This document shows positions 1-9,799 of a stretch of 64,000 bases of DNA, piece after piece. The notes beneath the pieces were generated by a model. The model was not told the DNA's origin, made no database searches, and was given only the letters and a program-made list of their open reading frames with translations. Made by a program: the position numbers and the translations under genes. Each line of letters opens with the position of its first letter. Within the stretch, counting starts at the first letter, position 1. Source of the stretch: Pyricularia pennisetigena (lineage: Eukaryota; Ascomycota; Sordariomycetes; Magnaporthales; Pyriculariaceae); contig NC_043744.1 in assembly GCF_004337985.1 (NCBI RefSeq), positions 4,437,417 through 4,501,416 on the forward strand, in the 5' to 3' direction.

Positions 1-1219
1 TCTGCCGGGCCAATCCTGTCCAAGTCGGCTAAAATGTCATTTTAGGTCATCTCACCTACTAAAAAACTGTAGATCTGATTAAACAGCTGATCTTGGCCAA
101 CTTATCGTAACGTGCTATATATAGGATGTACAGCTGTCAGTACAGTATTTGCAGCATTGCATTGGATGTGCCGCGGCCAAAACCATCCCCAGTTCGTGGC
201 CAAGCGGCAGCATGGCGTTTCTCTCAACAGCTTGGCATTTTGCTTGCTCACAAGAAGCTTATCATCGACGCGATGCGGATGCACGGCCCACCCGTACCAG
301 CCGATGCTTATGGGCTATTATCTCCCCTTTTGCTCTGATGATGAGGACCCTGAGAATCGATGCGGTGTTCTGCTGTGTCCCAAAGTCCCAAATATTGGAG
401 TGTTCTGTCTCAGTTTGGGGAATGCGAGGTGAAATGCCATTACGGTTGCATCGCAATGCTCAACGGCTTCCAAAATTGGAGGTTGCTCCACTAGGAAGCC
501 TCACTCAACCTCCCTTGGCTGACAATGAATCGGAAAACATCCCACTCCCTGCTCATGTGTGGCGCGCTACCACTTGCTATGCTTATCTCTCAGATTGCCC
601 AATTGCTACTCCGTGCAGTCCCAGACGGAATACGTTTGTTTTTTTTTCTGTCATATTTCTTACTTACCACGTAGTATTTTATGCACTACGTCAATCGACC
701 AAAGTCCTTGAATGCAAGCTTTGATTGGTGCTGACACCCAAGCCAAAAAGTTCCCGGGCAGCCACGGACTGGTTGGTGTCTCCCACGCTCCTACCGCGAA
801 TGATATCCACCGTCCACCCCACGCGCCCGCGACTTAACTCACCACTTTAATGCTACCCTGCATTGTGCTCCTACAGCACTGCAACAGTACAATACCACCC
901 ACCACACATCCCGCTGCAAACCCCGGCGCCGGTGTGTCTGGACTAGCCTCCAACCTCGAAAGCCAAGTCGGATTGGCGTTCCTAGCTCTATAGGAACACA
1001 TCTCGTTTCGGTCGTATTATATCTTGGCTTTTTGTTTTTTGTTTTTTGTTTTTGTTTTTTCTCTTGCAATTTTTGTTGAAATACATATATCATTCATTCT
1101 TGTCTCTTCCTCAACCGCGAAGACAACACCAAATATCATACGACACTACAGTATTCAGCTCATTTAGGTACCCCACTACACTCTCTAAGGGTACCTAAGC
1201 TGCTAAGTTAACTTGCAAC
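1..1219. other. Upstream intergenic region
   Basis: No convincing gene is visible. Several overlapping reading frames occur at 112-724, but they have no recognisable domain and their composition is not coding-like. A T-rich tract with interspersed G lies at about 1029-1062, roughly 160-190 bases before the first ATG. It is probably part of the promoter or 5' UTR of the F-box gene that starts at 1220. Pyrimidine-rich tracts in this position are common in filamentous fungi. Confidence 0.6.
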
Positions 1220-3093
1220 ATGCCGTGGCTTGAGCTCACACCACCGCTGCCACTGCCCGCGCCCCCTCGCGTCAAAAAACTAAAGACGCTACCGACTGAG
1301 ATTTACACCACGACGCTCAACTACCTCCTTTCCAACGACTTGATACTGCGCCAGACTTTACCCTACCTACCGCCGTCCTCCGTTCTTAAGCTCGCCGCAA
1401 CTTCGCGCGGCTTCCGGGACTTGATTTACCACACGCCCGGTGCGCTTCGCCACCTCGACCTGACTGATGTCAAGGCCGCACATCTCGGCAGCGATGCACT
1501 AGATGGATTCCCCAGCGCAGGCCAGCCTGACAGGCTGCTCACCGAAGACGAGTTAGTTGCCTTCCCGAAACCAATTGGTGACCATATCACCCACTTGCAT
1601 TATGCAAATCACTGACTATCCACGTCCTGTCACCCAGATACTACTCCGCTCCCCTGCGCAACATCTTCTCCAAGCTCGGCCGCGCCAGTCTTCTACCCTC
1701 TGTGCAGACTCTCATACTGGACGGCCTCTCTGTGACTGCGGAGCTGGTTCATGACCTTATCACGGACCCATCTCTCAATATTCGCATACTGTCTCTCCGG
1801 GGAGTCAAAAACCTCAACGAGGGAAAGCTACAACAGAGCCTACAAACCATCTGCAGACCTGGTAGGCCCATAGGAACGCCCCGAATCCAGGGTATATATC
1901 TGTTCACGACGCCGTCCACTCAGACCCAGAGCTCCACGCCGGGCTCCTCCCGTGCGTCGTCTCCAGGCTCTGAATGGGAAGTCCAACCCACATGGCCCGA
2001 CGGCCAGGACAGCTGGTACCAGAGCCGCGGGCGGGCGCTTGCTCGGTCTGTATCCCCCGAGTGGGCCCGTACGATCCAGGCCTGCCGCGGCATCATATCA
2101 TTCGACGCCATCTTGTGCGCCGGTCCGCGCCACCTCAACTCCCCAGCGCTCGGGCTGGTAGACGTATCGCATGCCAACGGCCGCGAGGTTCCGCAGTGGG
2201 CGGTTGCGACGCACGCGCTCGATGGCTGCTCAGGCTGTGGCGCTGCGCCCGAGGGGATCACGGAGTGGGGGAGGTCGGAGAGGGGTGACTGCCCGCTTTT
2301 GGAACCCATGCCGCTGCATTCGAGCACTGTCAAGGCCGCAGGTCGGCCGTCGCAGGCGGAGGGTGCAAGGTTTGTCGCTCGGTGCGCAGACTGTCTATGG
2401 AACAGGCATTGCAACAGCTGCCTCAAGTGGTGGTGCGAAGCATGCTATTCCAGTATTGGAGGAGCCAACTCGAAGGTAGGATGCTTTTCCGGTGAAAATG
2501 ATCAAGCTATGGTTCGTTTGGGGAAGATGCTGTTTTCCAACTGCTTCGGCGGCGACGTAAACCGTGTTATCTGTTTTATTCTCGGAAAATTTCAAGAGTG
2601 ATCCTGGTACGAGACTAACACAATTCTGTTTCGATTCCAGGCTGGCGTTGCCAAGGATTGCTGGGAATGTGGCCCCAACGTAAGTCTCCCCGTCAAAACC
2701 CTTGCGGCATCTAGTGCGTCATTGTTCTGACTCTTTATGATTTGTCAGTGCTTTGAATGTATCTCTGCAACTCAGAGGACCTGCAAGAGCTGCTGTGGCG
2801 GCTACTGTATCATCCATAACGAGGGTTCGACTTCGACTCACGTGAGTAAATACGCCCAACACACCGACGATTTTTGACTCGGAACATTTTACTGACCGAT
2901 ATGAATGTTGACCAGTGTGACTGTAAGCTTTGGACTCCATAACATGAAGCGCAATAGCGCAGCGTCGATTACAATAATCGTTTCGTGCTTTGATAGTACG
3001 GAAGTACAGCAATGGGATGCTGATGCTAACTTTCTTCTTCCAACTCTAGGGTGCTGCTCGCGGGGTAGCTTGAGGACTAGAGACCTTTACTAG
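1220..3093 (+). CDS. F-box protein with Cys-rich C-terminus
   Basis: Six exons can be joined in frame: 1220-1551, 1638-2475, 2641-2679, 2749-2841, 2916-2922 and 3050-3093, giving 450 aa. All introns are GT-AG; for example, intron 1 has a CTGAC branch site and restores the reading DEYYSAPLRNIF. An F-box-like segment (PTEIYTTTLNYLL to FRDLIYHTPGALRHLDL) occupies about residues 25-90, followed by a leucine-rich stretch (VQTLILDGLSV). After residue 330 there is a Cys/Trp-rich region with paired cysteines (WWCEAC, CWECGPNCFEC, CKSCCGGYC) and a final CDWC, which looks zinc-binding. F-box proteins are substrate adaptors of SCF ubiquitin ligases, so that is the likely role; the substrate is unknown. 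The start lies in a good context (CAACATGCC). Exon 5 is only 7 nt long, so automatic gene models may miss it. Confidence 0.82.
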
Positions 3094-3906
3094 TCGTGCT
3101 GCCAGGTCTTTTAGGACATGAACTTGTTTCGAGGACTAATGGTTACTATGCATGCATTGAAGGCCAAGGACAAGCTAAAATCAGGGTCGGGTTGATGCTG
3201 TTTATTCCCTATTCAATTTCACTAACCTCTCCAGAACTCTCAACTCAAATTCCCCAAAGCAAAATATCCCCACTCTTCGTTGGCGTTTGGCTTGTAACGA
3301 AGTTATGAAGCGTGTTTTCTTTGATATCTCTCCGCTCCTGCCCAACACTCCCCTCCATTGTTAGGCTGCGTTTGCTGGTTGAATACCAAATACCCATCAA
3401 ATACTACAAAGTGTTAAAAGAAAGATCCTGGTAGATATGCGTGATATTTCAGCCAGTTCGTCGTAAAAGGATTAGTCATCTGTTCTATAAGCAACGAATG
3501 GCAGATGACGCCAACTTGCGTATCAGTTTTAGTTTACCAACGTAGATTGTTTTGTATGTTGAGGCACTTGTTGACCATTGGTGGGGAGATACTCGAACCT
3601 TGTATTATTGAGTTCAACTCAGGTGATGCTACGCTGAACAAATGCTTGTTCCATGACACAAATCTAAATCTGTAGCTGTAAAGTCCACAATAATCCATGC
3701 CACGATAGTTGATAGCCACTAAAAATACAACCACGAAAAAAGCAACGCATGCCAAGCGCGTGCGCCTCTTGGACCCTAGACAACAAATCGCATTCTTCAT
3801 CAAGATGTTCTAACAAAACCTAGCGTGCGATCGCAGCGGAACACAGTGTCCCAGAGACCTCCGTCTTTGCTTTGGCATGGTGGCGCGCTACAAGGAGCAA
3901 AAGTCT

Positions 3907-3955
3907 GGTCGGTCAGGACCGCGCACCAGTCGATCAGGGCCGCGCACCGGTCGGC
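3907..3955. repeat. Imperfect 21-bp tandem repeat
   Basis: Two adjacent copies of a GC-rich unit (GTCGGTCAGGACCGCGCACC then GTCGATCAGGGCCGCGCACC) differ at only a few positions, and the start of a third copy (GTCGG) follows. The surrounding DNA is GC-rich compared with the rest of this intergenic region. No function can be assigned. Confidence 0.75.
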
Positions 3956-4318
3956 CGGCCCTGCTCTCCCAAGACGAACCTGATTTGTGCGCCGACCCTG
4001 ATCGACAGGGGAGCCAACCTGGCGTGTTCAAAACGCAGGTTGAGCCGAGGCCTGGCGAGAAAACGACGGTAACAAGTAGTTACAGCAACAATGGACCGCC
4101 AGCATGGAAAAGTCGTGTGGGGTCGGGGTCCTGCGGTCAAGCGGACAACCACCTGTCAGGCACCGTTTTGCTGTTGCAGATCATGCAGATCATTGGTGCT
4201 TGTTCGGTCGTCCTCGGGGGAAGATCTAGTGGGCAGGTCTGGACCCAGCCCTCCTTTCAGGCGCACCAGGCACCGAAGTCGCTGAACACCCACCATTGCC
4301 TTGAGCATGGGGCTTTGC

Positions 4319-4320
<2 letters not shown>

Positions 4321-4361
<41 letters not shown>
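4321..4361. repeat. Poly(T) tract, 41 nt
   Basis: An uninterrupted run of 41 T. Read on the minus strand it is a poly(A) tail-like run, but no retroelement-like sequence or target-site duplication could be recognised beside it. Its exact length may be a sequencing estimate. Confidence 0.95.
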
Positions 4362-4363
<2 letters not shown>

Positions 4364-5428
4364 CCCTGAAGCTCTGCCTCAAGGCTTCTACCGGAAGCCA
4401 AAGAAACAACAAAAAGACTCAAGCAAATATCTACACACCATTCATTGCTTTTTATCAAAACGTCCATCTCATCCAGCTGAGGTTGTCTGGCCGAATTCTA
4501 ATCATGCACACCACCGTTGACACGGCCGAAAGCCCCCGATCCAGACAGACAGAACCAGAACCTAACCTATATGGCCTGAGAAACCACGCTCTCCCAGCTT
4601 CGCAACGTAGTCAACTACTTGGCCATCGCTTCCAAGAGAGTTTCGTCAATCCAAAATTGACCATAACCTAATTCTTTCGATAGACCGTGATGGCGCAAGG
4701 ACCTGCGGTGTACAGGGTTCGGGGCCCGGTCGCCGAGTCTACCTTGGGCGCCGTGGAGGTTTTCAGATTCGCACGAGGCAAAAGTCGATCAAATGAGGGC
4801 AGTGTTGAGGAAATGTTTCGTACGTTGCAAGTTTTTTAGGCCAGGTTTAAAACATCTGCTTGTACTCTTTTGGGATTCTGGATTTTGACCATTTCTAAAA
4901 CAAGCTGTGCATGACAGTTTATGCCGGGAAGGTGGGGGGTTGGATCATTCTGTGGACATCCCAGCTACCGATCCTGCTCCGAATTCCAAGCGCTTGAGCG
5001 GCCAAACTGCTGCTCATATTGCTGCTCATATCCCTGCATGCTCATTGGTAGTTTGCAGCGGTTATTCATGCAAAAGAATTGAATGGGTTAAACTAAACCA
5101 CACCACCCCAAGCACTATTCTGCTGACATCTCATCTTTCTTCTCCTTGGAAACACGCGCGATAGATTGCAGTCAACCCCTCGTTATTCAAACGGTATAAT
5201 GTACACACAGGGGGTCTCTTGTCCCATGGGGTCCGAATCTTCTTCCCGCCTCATGACTAGACCTATCCCCAAGGCTGGTAGATCCAGCCATTCTTGGGCG
5301 GCGATCAACATATCACCCAGCAATCAATAACTATCGAGCAAAACCTCGGTGTCTATAGTCTTGCTTGGAATCGGAAGAAATTCACATTACATGACGATGC
5401 AAGTTCTCCTGAGGAATTTTTTATATAA

Positions 5429-5450
5429 TTTTTTTTTTTTTTTTTTTTTT
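5429..5450. repeat. Poly(T) tract, 22 nt
   Basis: A run of 22 T preceded by an AT-rich stretch (TTTTTTATATAA). No associated gene is apparent. Confidence 0.95.
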
Positions 5451-6021
5451 ACATTGGGCCTTTTCATCTGCCACAATCTCACATTCCAAGACGACACCGT
5501 ACGATACTGGCACATTCTTGACGTGTGACGTACACATCTCCCACTTGCCGTTGACCCCCCCAGTAGGGAGTATTGATGGATACCACACCCACTTACCGGT
5601 AGACCACCACACGGGAGAGGCGATTTGGGGCAAAACCTTTGAAGAACATGACGCGGCTGAACGGTGGTCGAGTAAACTTGCTTATGCGTTTATCTGCTGA
5701 AGCACCAAAAAGGGCATTCCAAAGGGTGTTTCAGGTGTCAAGCCTTATTATTCATGATTATTCAAAGATCAAGGGTCAACTCCGAATTATATACGAGAGT
5801 ATACACATCTAGAATAACCTACTGGAGATATAAGTAAGGCCACGGCATCTGCTTGACTTCTTGCCAAGATTCCATCACTATCCACACCACCTCTACCAGC
5901 AATTTACAAGATATACGGACGGCAACAGACATAACATCCACCATCGTATATATATACATACAGCCGCAAATCCCAAATACTTCACCCTCTTTACACAGCA
6001 GTCTTCACACAACCAGACACC

Positions 6022-6255
6022 ATGCAGTTCCATACAATCATAGGCAGCTTGGCCGTCATGGCCTCCTTGGGAGCTGCAAACCCGTTCAGCGCAAAACAAC
6101 CAATCAACCAGTTCATGTCCCACGACATCCTCCAGTTCAAAGGAATCGCAAAAAGCCGGACATCACCGAGGGCTGCCTGCAACGAGCAAGATCACGGAAG
6201 CTGGAGGCGCCCGATCACGGCCTGTATACGGGCTCAAGCTCCGGCAAGGTTTTGA
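6022..6255 (+). CDS. Candidate small secreted protein
   Basis: A 77-aa frame opens with a typical secretion signal: Met-Gln-Phe, a hydrophobic core (IIGSLAVMASLGA) and a likely cleavage site near AAN-PF at residues 19-21. The mature part would be about 57 aa, with two Cys and many basic residues, and no recognised domain. The leader is convincing: a TATA-like tract near 5947 and the context ACACC-ATG. The 3' half is less certain. A frame shift at the A5 run near 6151 would instead read KPDITEGCLQRAR and continue to 6293, so a frameshift, an unseen intron or a sequence error is possible. It may be an effector-like protein, but that rests only on size and the signal peptide. Confidence 0.45.
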   Translation: MQFHTIIGSLAVMASLGAANPFSAKQPINQFMSHDILQFKGIAKSRTSPRAACNEQDHGSWRRPITACIRAQAPARF

Positions 6256-6882
6256 CACCACGCCGGCGTGACGAAAATAGAGAGATTTTGTGATTATTTG
6301 CGACGCGACGAACAGCAGGCAACGCATCAGAGTGGACGAAAGAGGCGCCCCGAAAACAATGCAAACGGTATGTTTGTTGCATTGTCTCAGGTCGGGTATG
6401 GTTGAAGAATCCGGCTCCGATTCATACGCACCAAGCATGGGTTCTGGAAGCACGACGTCGAAACAGAGACGCGGCGCCAGTTGATGGGAACGATGTGAGC
6501 AAGGCTCGTCAACATGGAAACAGGATGTGCGGGATTGCAGCGAATTTGTCCAGTTATTCATGAGAGGTTCATTTGATATGTACATAGGGAACCGATAGTA
6601 AATAGCGATAATATTGAGAGATACCATCTATTGTCCTCTTTTGAGGTCTGGGGCCAACCTTCATCAAAGGCCACGCCGGGTGAAGTCTGCAAACAGGTTT
6701 GCGGTTTTGCACCATGTTGATTAAGAGTATAGCCTAATCGTATGTATGAGCCTGGACGTATCGAGTCATGCACTGAATGACTTTGTTCAATAGGAGGAGT
6801 TCTTGCTTGTCTGTCCATCACTTATCCTCAGCTAAGCGCAATAAATAGATGCATTAAGCACCCTAGATATGTAGTTGGGATG
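6256..6882. other. Intergenic region between convergent genes
   Basis: This stretch separates the small secreted-protein candidate from the 3' end of the Arp6 gene. Minus-strand frames at 6627-6163 and 6821-6558 carry no recognisable features. It probably contains the 3' UTRs of both neighbours. Nothing else is seen. Confidence 0.5.
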
Positions 6883-8409
6883 CTAGAGGTCGTCGGCAGC
6901 TAAACCAAGGGCGAACTTCCTCGCAACCCATTGGCTCCCATACTCCTCGTACTCCTGTTTCGTGACGGCGAGCTTTTCAGCATGCTCGTGTCGCGCAAAG
7001 TTGGCTGCACCCTCCCACGTACTCGTGATGGGATCAAATGGTCTAGCAACGCGGACGATGCACTCGTCGGGAACCAGCTGTACGACCTCCTTTTGCAGCC
7101 GCTGGATAAAACCGTCGAAAAGAGCGTTGCCGCCCACGACGACAATGTTGGCCAAAAGACCTGGCCAAAGTCCGATGGGAAGCTCTGACAGCGATTGCAT
7201 TACTAGCTCGGCCAGACCAGGCTGTCGAAGACCCGTATCGGACGGGTTGAAGAGTAACTCAGGTACGACGAACCGCTCGTTCCTCAGCGTCAGGACGTCT
7301 TCGTCTGCAAATGCTTCCGGGTCTTGCGCAGCTGCGGCCATCCGTTTCGCGCGTCCCGCGGCGCGCTGTGGATCGTAGTCGCGGACTATGCCCTCTGAGC
7401 GCGAGTGAAAGTCTGGCAGGACGTAATCCTTTGCTATCCCACCCCCTGTCAGGTATGATTCTCGCCTTTCCCCTCTTGTGCCCTTCCACGTTTTTTCGAG
7501 ATCTGACTTGAAATCCAAAGACACGCGACACGCTTTCTCCTTCATCTCGTTGACAATATACGTATCGTTACGCATGTCGTAGTGTCGGAGCGACAGCAGA
7601 CGCGTCAAATAGTTGGTCAGGAACTTTCCGCCGACGTTGAGTCGGCGCACGGCCGAGTGCAATGGCCGGCCGCGGAGCAAGGGTGTCACTGTGGTGCACG
7701 AGTACCCAGAGTCGATCAGGAGCATGATCTCGGCGGGGACCTGCTTGACTGCATTTGCTTCTGGTGGGGTGTGGAAGATGCTTTGTATGTCATGGTATGC
7801 ATTGAAAGCGGGGCCTGATACATGCGAACGCAGAGGATGCCATGGTTAGCCGCAAGTCACCATGACGAGAGCAAGAGCTTAACTGCAGAGACAGGCGCCC
7901 GTACCAATGCCGCGATAGTAGCTGGCAAAGCCAAACTCCTCAAACACCATCTGGTCGCAGTTTGTCTGCAACGCAGGCAGAGCACCCGGCTGCTCGGCCA
8001 GTATCAGCCTCGTCTCGGAAGGATCACATAGCTGTGAAGCAGTCTTCTTGTCGAAAAGCTCGCGGTCCCAAATCTCCCTTTGCGCCTCCCAATTAACGAT
8101 GTAGCCATTCTCGACCGGGCGACGGAAAGCGATCTCGCCAAAGTCCTTGCACTTGCTCAGCTCAGAGCCGACATATGTTTTACGGTGGCGGTCTCTGGCG
8201 ATGCAATTTGGTATCCTCGAAATTTTGGGCTTGCCGGCATCCGACGAGGCCGCCGCGTCGGGTGTCTTGTCGTCCCCATCCGCAGCAGCATCGGGCGATT
8301 CTTTGGTTGGAATCAGCCCCGCCTTGATCGTATGTGCACCGTTGTCGAGGATCAGAGTCTGTCGCGGTGAGGCGGTCACCGCAGGTTTGGATTTGCGTCC
8401 GCCAGCCAT
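6883..8409 (-). CDS. ARP6: Actin-related protein 6 (Arp6)
   Basis: Two exons (8409-7905 and 7814-6883) flank a 90-nt intron and encode 478 aa. The N-terminus has the actin-fold phosphate loop in Arp6 form (LILDNGAHTIKAGL), followed by RIPNCIARDRH and the Arp6-typical RRPVENGYIVNWEAQREIW. Exon 2 holds LLIDSGYSCTTVTPL, GGKFLTNYL and the C-terminal NIVVVGGNALFDGF. Arp6 is a nuclear subunit of the SWR1 remodelling complex, which deposits histone H2A.Z; in filamentous fungi it is also linked to heterochromatin and subtelomeric silencing. The intron joins YYRGIG to PAFNAYHDI without loss of homology. An acidic, Ala/Asp-rich insert at about residues 38-58 is likely lineage-specific. The length is close to the family norm of roughly 400-480 aa. 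Confidence 0.93.
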
Positions 8410-9215
8410 GGCGAATATCGTTCAAAGGCAAAGGGATTTTGGATCATGTCGTGCAGCTTGCCAGCGCGCGGCGTGTCTGTTTGGTGGACATTGTCGCGTG
8501 CGGAGCATTTGGAGTTTTGGAGAAATTCGAGGACCTGGCCCACAGACAGAAAAAAAGAGCTTGGGGTGCTTCCAAGATGGAATGAATCCAGGGTAGGTAC
8601 CTCCAGCGAAGCTCAGGGGAAAACGCCCCGCATTGCGTAAATCTGAAGACTGAGCATGAGTAGCACCAGGGCTGCCCAAGCAATTGGGCCAACTGACGAT
8701 CCGATGAGGCAATGCTAAAGTTTTACAAATTCATCAATCCGAACCAACCTTTCTACTGTTAAATGATTTAAATGCTTAACAGACACTTGCGACACAGATC
8801 GTGCATCGGCCTAGCTACCGCCTCTCCATTGCATGATGTAGCCAAGATGGAGGAGTGGATCCTCTGGCAATCGAAACGCCTTTGACAAACGACCACCATC
8901 AAACGATTAATGAGCACCCTATTGGTCTAGATGGAGAAGGAGAGCGTCCGTGAAAGATGCAGCTTTGTGCCAACAAGGCCAGCCCGGCTGGTAGAAATAC
9001 CTATCAGGCGCTATGAGATTGACTTTCAAGATACTCTGTACCTGCCTCACGTCATCGGCCGCATTGTGTCATATTACGACAAGGAGTCTTAGGCACAGCC
9101 CGGCATGTCCATCATGGTGCCTTCAGCCTAGTTAAGAATGCGAAAGGAGCACAGAGGGATGAAGGAGACGAGGTAGGCTCGGAGCTTCTGAAAAGAGGAC
9201 CTGAAAAAACACAAC
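8410..9215. other. Intergenic region upstream of Arp6
   Basis: This stretch should carry the Arp6 promoter (read leftwards). Overlapping frames at 8422-8712 on both strands have no recognisable domain. Toward 9000-9070 a plus-strand reading gives RRYEIDFQDTLYLPH, which might be part of the decayed gene that follows, but this is too weak to annotate. Confidence 0.4.
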
Positions 9216-9650
9216 ATGACCAAGACCCTAGCTATCGCAGGCTCAAACGGCGACCCCAAGACCACAAAGGTAGTGCTCAATAATGGCGCGGAGAAGGAGT
9301 CGGCAGCCCTACTTCGCTCATCGAGAGACGACATGCCCCTGACAGCACTCCGCTTGATCAGACGCGCCTTTCCAGTCAAGGGGCGATGGGGGCGTACATG
9401 GCGATCATCCCTTAGCCATACCTCAATTAATGACCCGAAAGTGTTGTCCTCGCTCTGCTTGGCACCAAAGTGGTGGTCAATGCATATGCCCAGTCAGGAA
9501 CAGCTGCACCCAGCAGCCAGAGTAGGGAGCGCAGAATACAGCCGGGCCCTTCTCGATAAAGGAGCAGACGTGTCAGCTGAGGATCATAAGACGATCCGTC
9601 TGGACTTGCCGGAGGAGAGTGGTGATGAAAGTTGTGTGATCGTCATTTGA
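9216..9650 (+). pseudogene. Decayed ankyrin-repeat gene fragment
   Basis: Ankyrin-like pieces are spread over two frames. In one frame near 9228-9290 there is LAIAGSNGDPKTTKVVLNNG, and near 9500-9585 LHPAARVGSAEYSRALLDKG followed by ADVSAED, a good match to the ankyrin consensus (LH-AA--G------LL--GAD). In another frame, near 9440-9495, the reading ESVVLALLGTKVVVNAYAQ is the preceding repeat. A single-base frameshift near 9500 joins the two frames. The piece has no usable start or complete repeat array, so it is most likely a relic of a larger ankyrin (perhaps NACHT-type) protein. Many fungal ankyrin genes are fast-evolving and prone to decay. The assignment to ankyrin is fairly good; the boundaries are approximate. 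Confidence 0.5.
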
Positions 9651-9799
9651 GAATGGACGGAACTACTGCTCTTGCTCTCAGTTTTGAAGCTGGCGGTGCA
9701 AATGCACTCTTACCAAGCTTGCTATGCTAGCCAACGGAGCGTATGCGAGAGAAGGATTTCACACGAAAACATAGTATCCGATTTCTGACCAACGCGCAG

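Larger units (their letters stand above)
3094..6021. other. Gene-poor intergenic region
   Basis: About 2.9 kb without a supportable gene. It holds an imperfect 21-bp tandem repeat near 3907-3955, a 41-nt T run at 4321-4361 and a 22-nt T run at 5429-5450. A direct repeat (GCTGCTCATAT, twice) lies near 5009-5032. The longest open frame (3877-4671) exists only because it runs through the T41 tract as poly-Phe. A minus-strand frame at 3803-3534 has one hydrophobic stretch but no other support. The last 100 bases, with a TATATATATA box near 5947, are probably the promoter and leader of the small secreted-protein gene. Confidence 0.6.

Noticed and set aside
149..724. 191-aa open frame near the left edge
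   Set aside because: Overlaps other frames of similar length, has no domain or signal, and includes a T-run read as Phe residues.
3534..3803. 89-aa minus-strand frame with one hydrophobic segment
   Set aside because: A single membrane-like stretch with no homology, no good leader and no splice partners.
3877..4671. 264-aa open frame
   Set aside because: It stays open only by reading the T41 tract as poly-Phe; the first part is a GC-rich tandem repeat and there is no domain.
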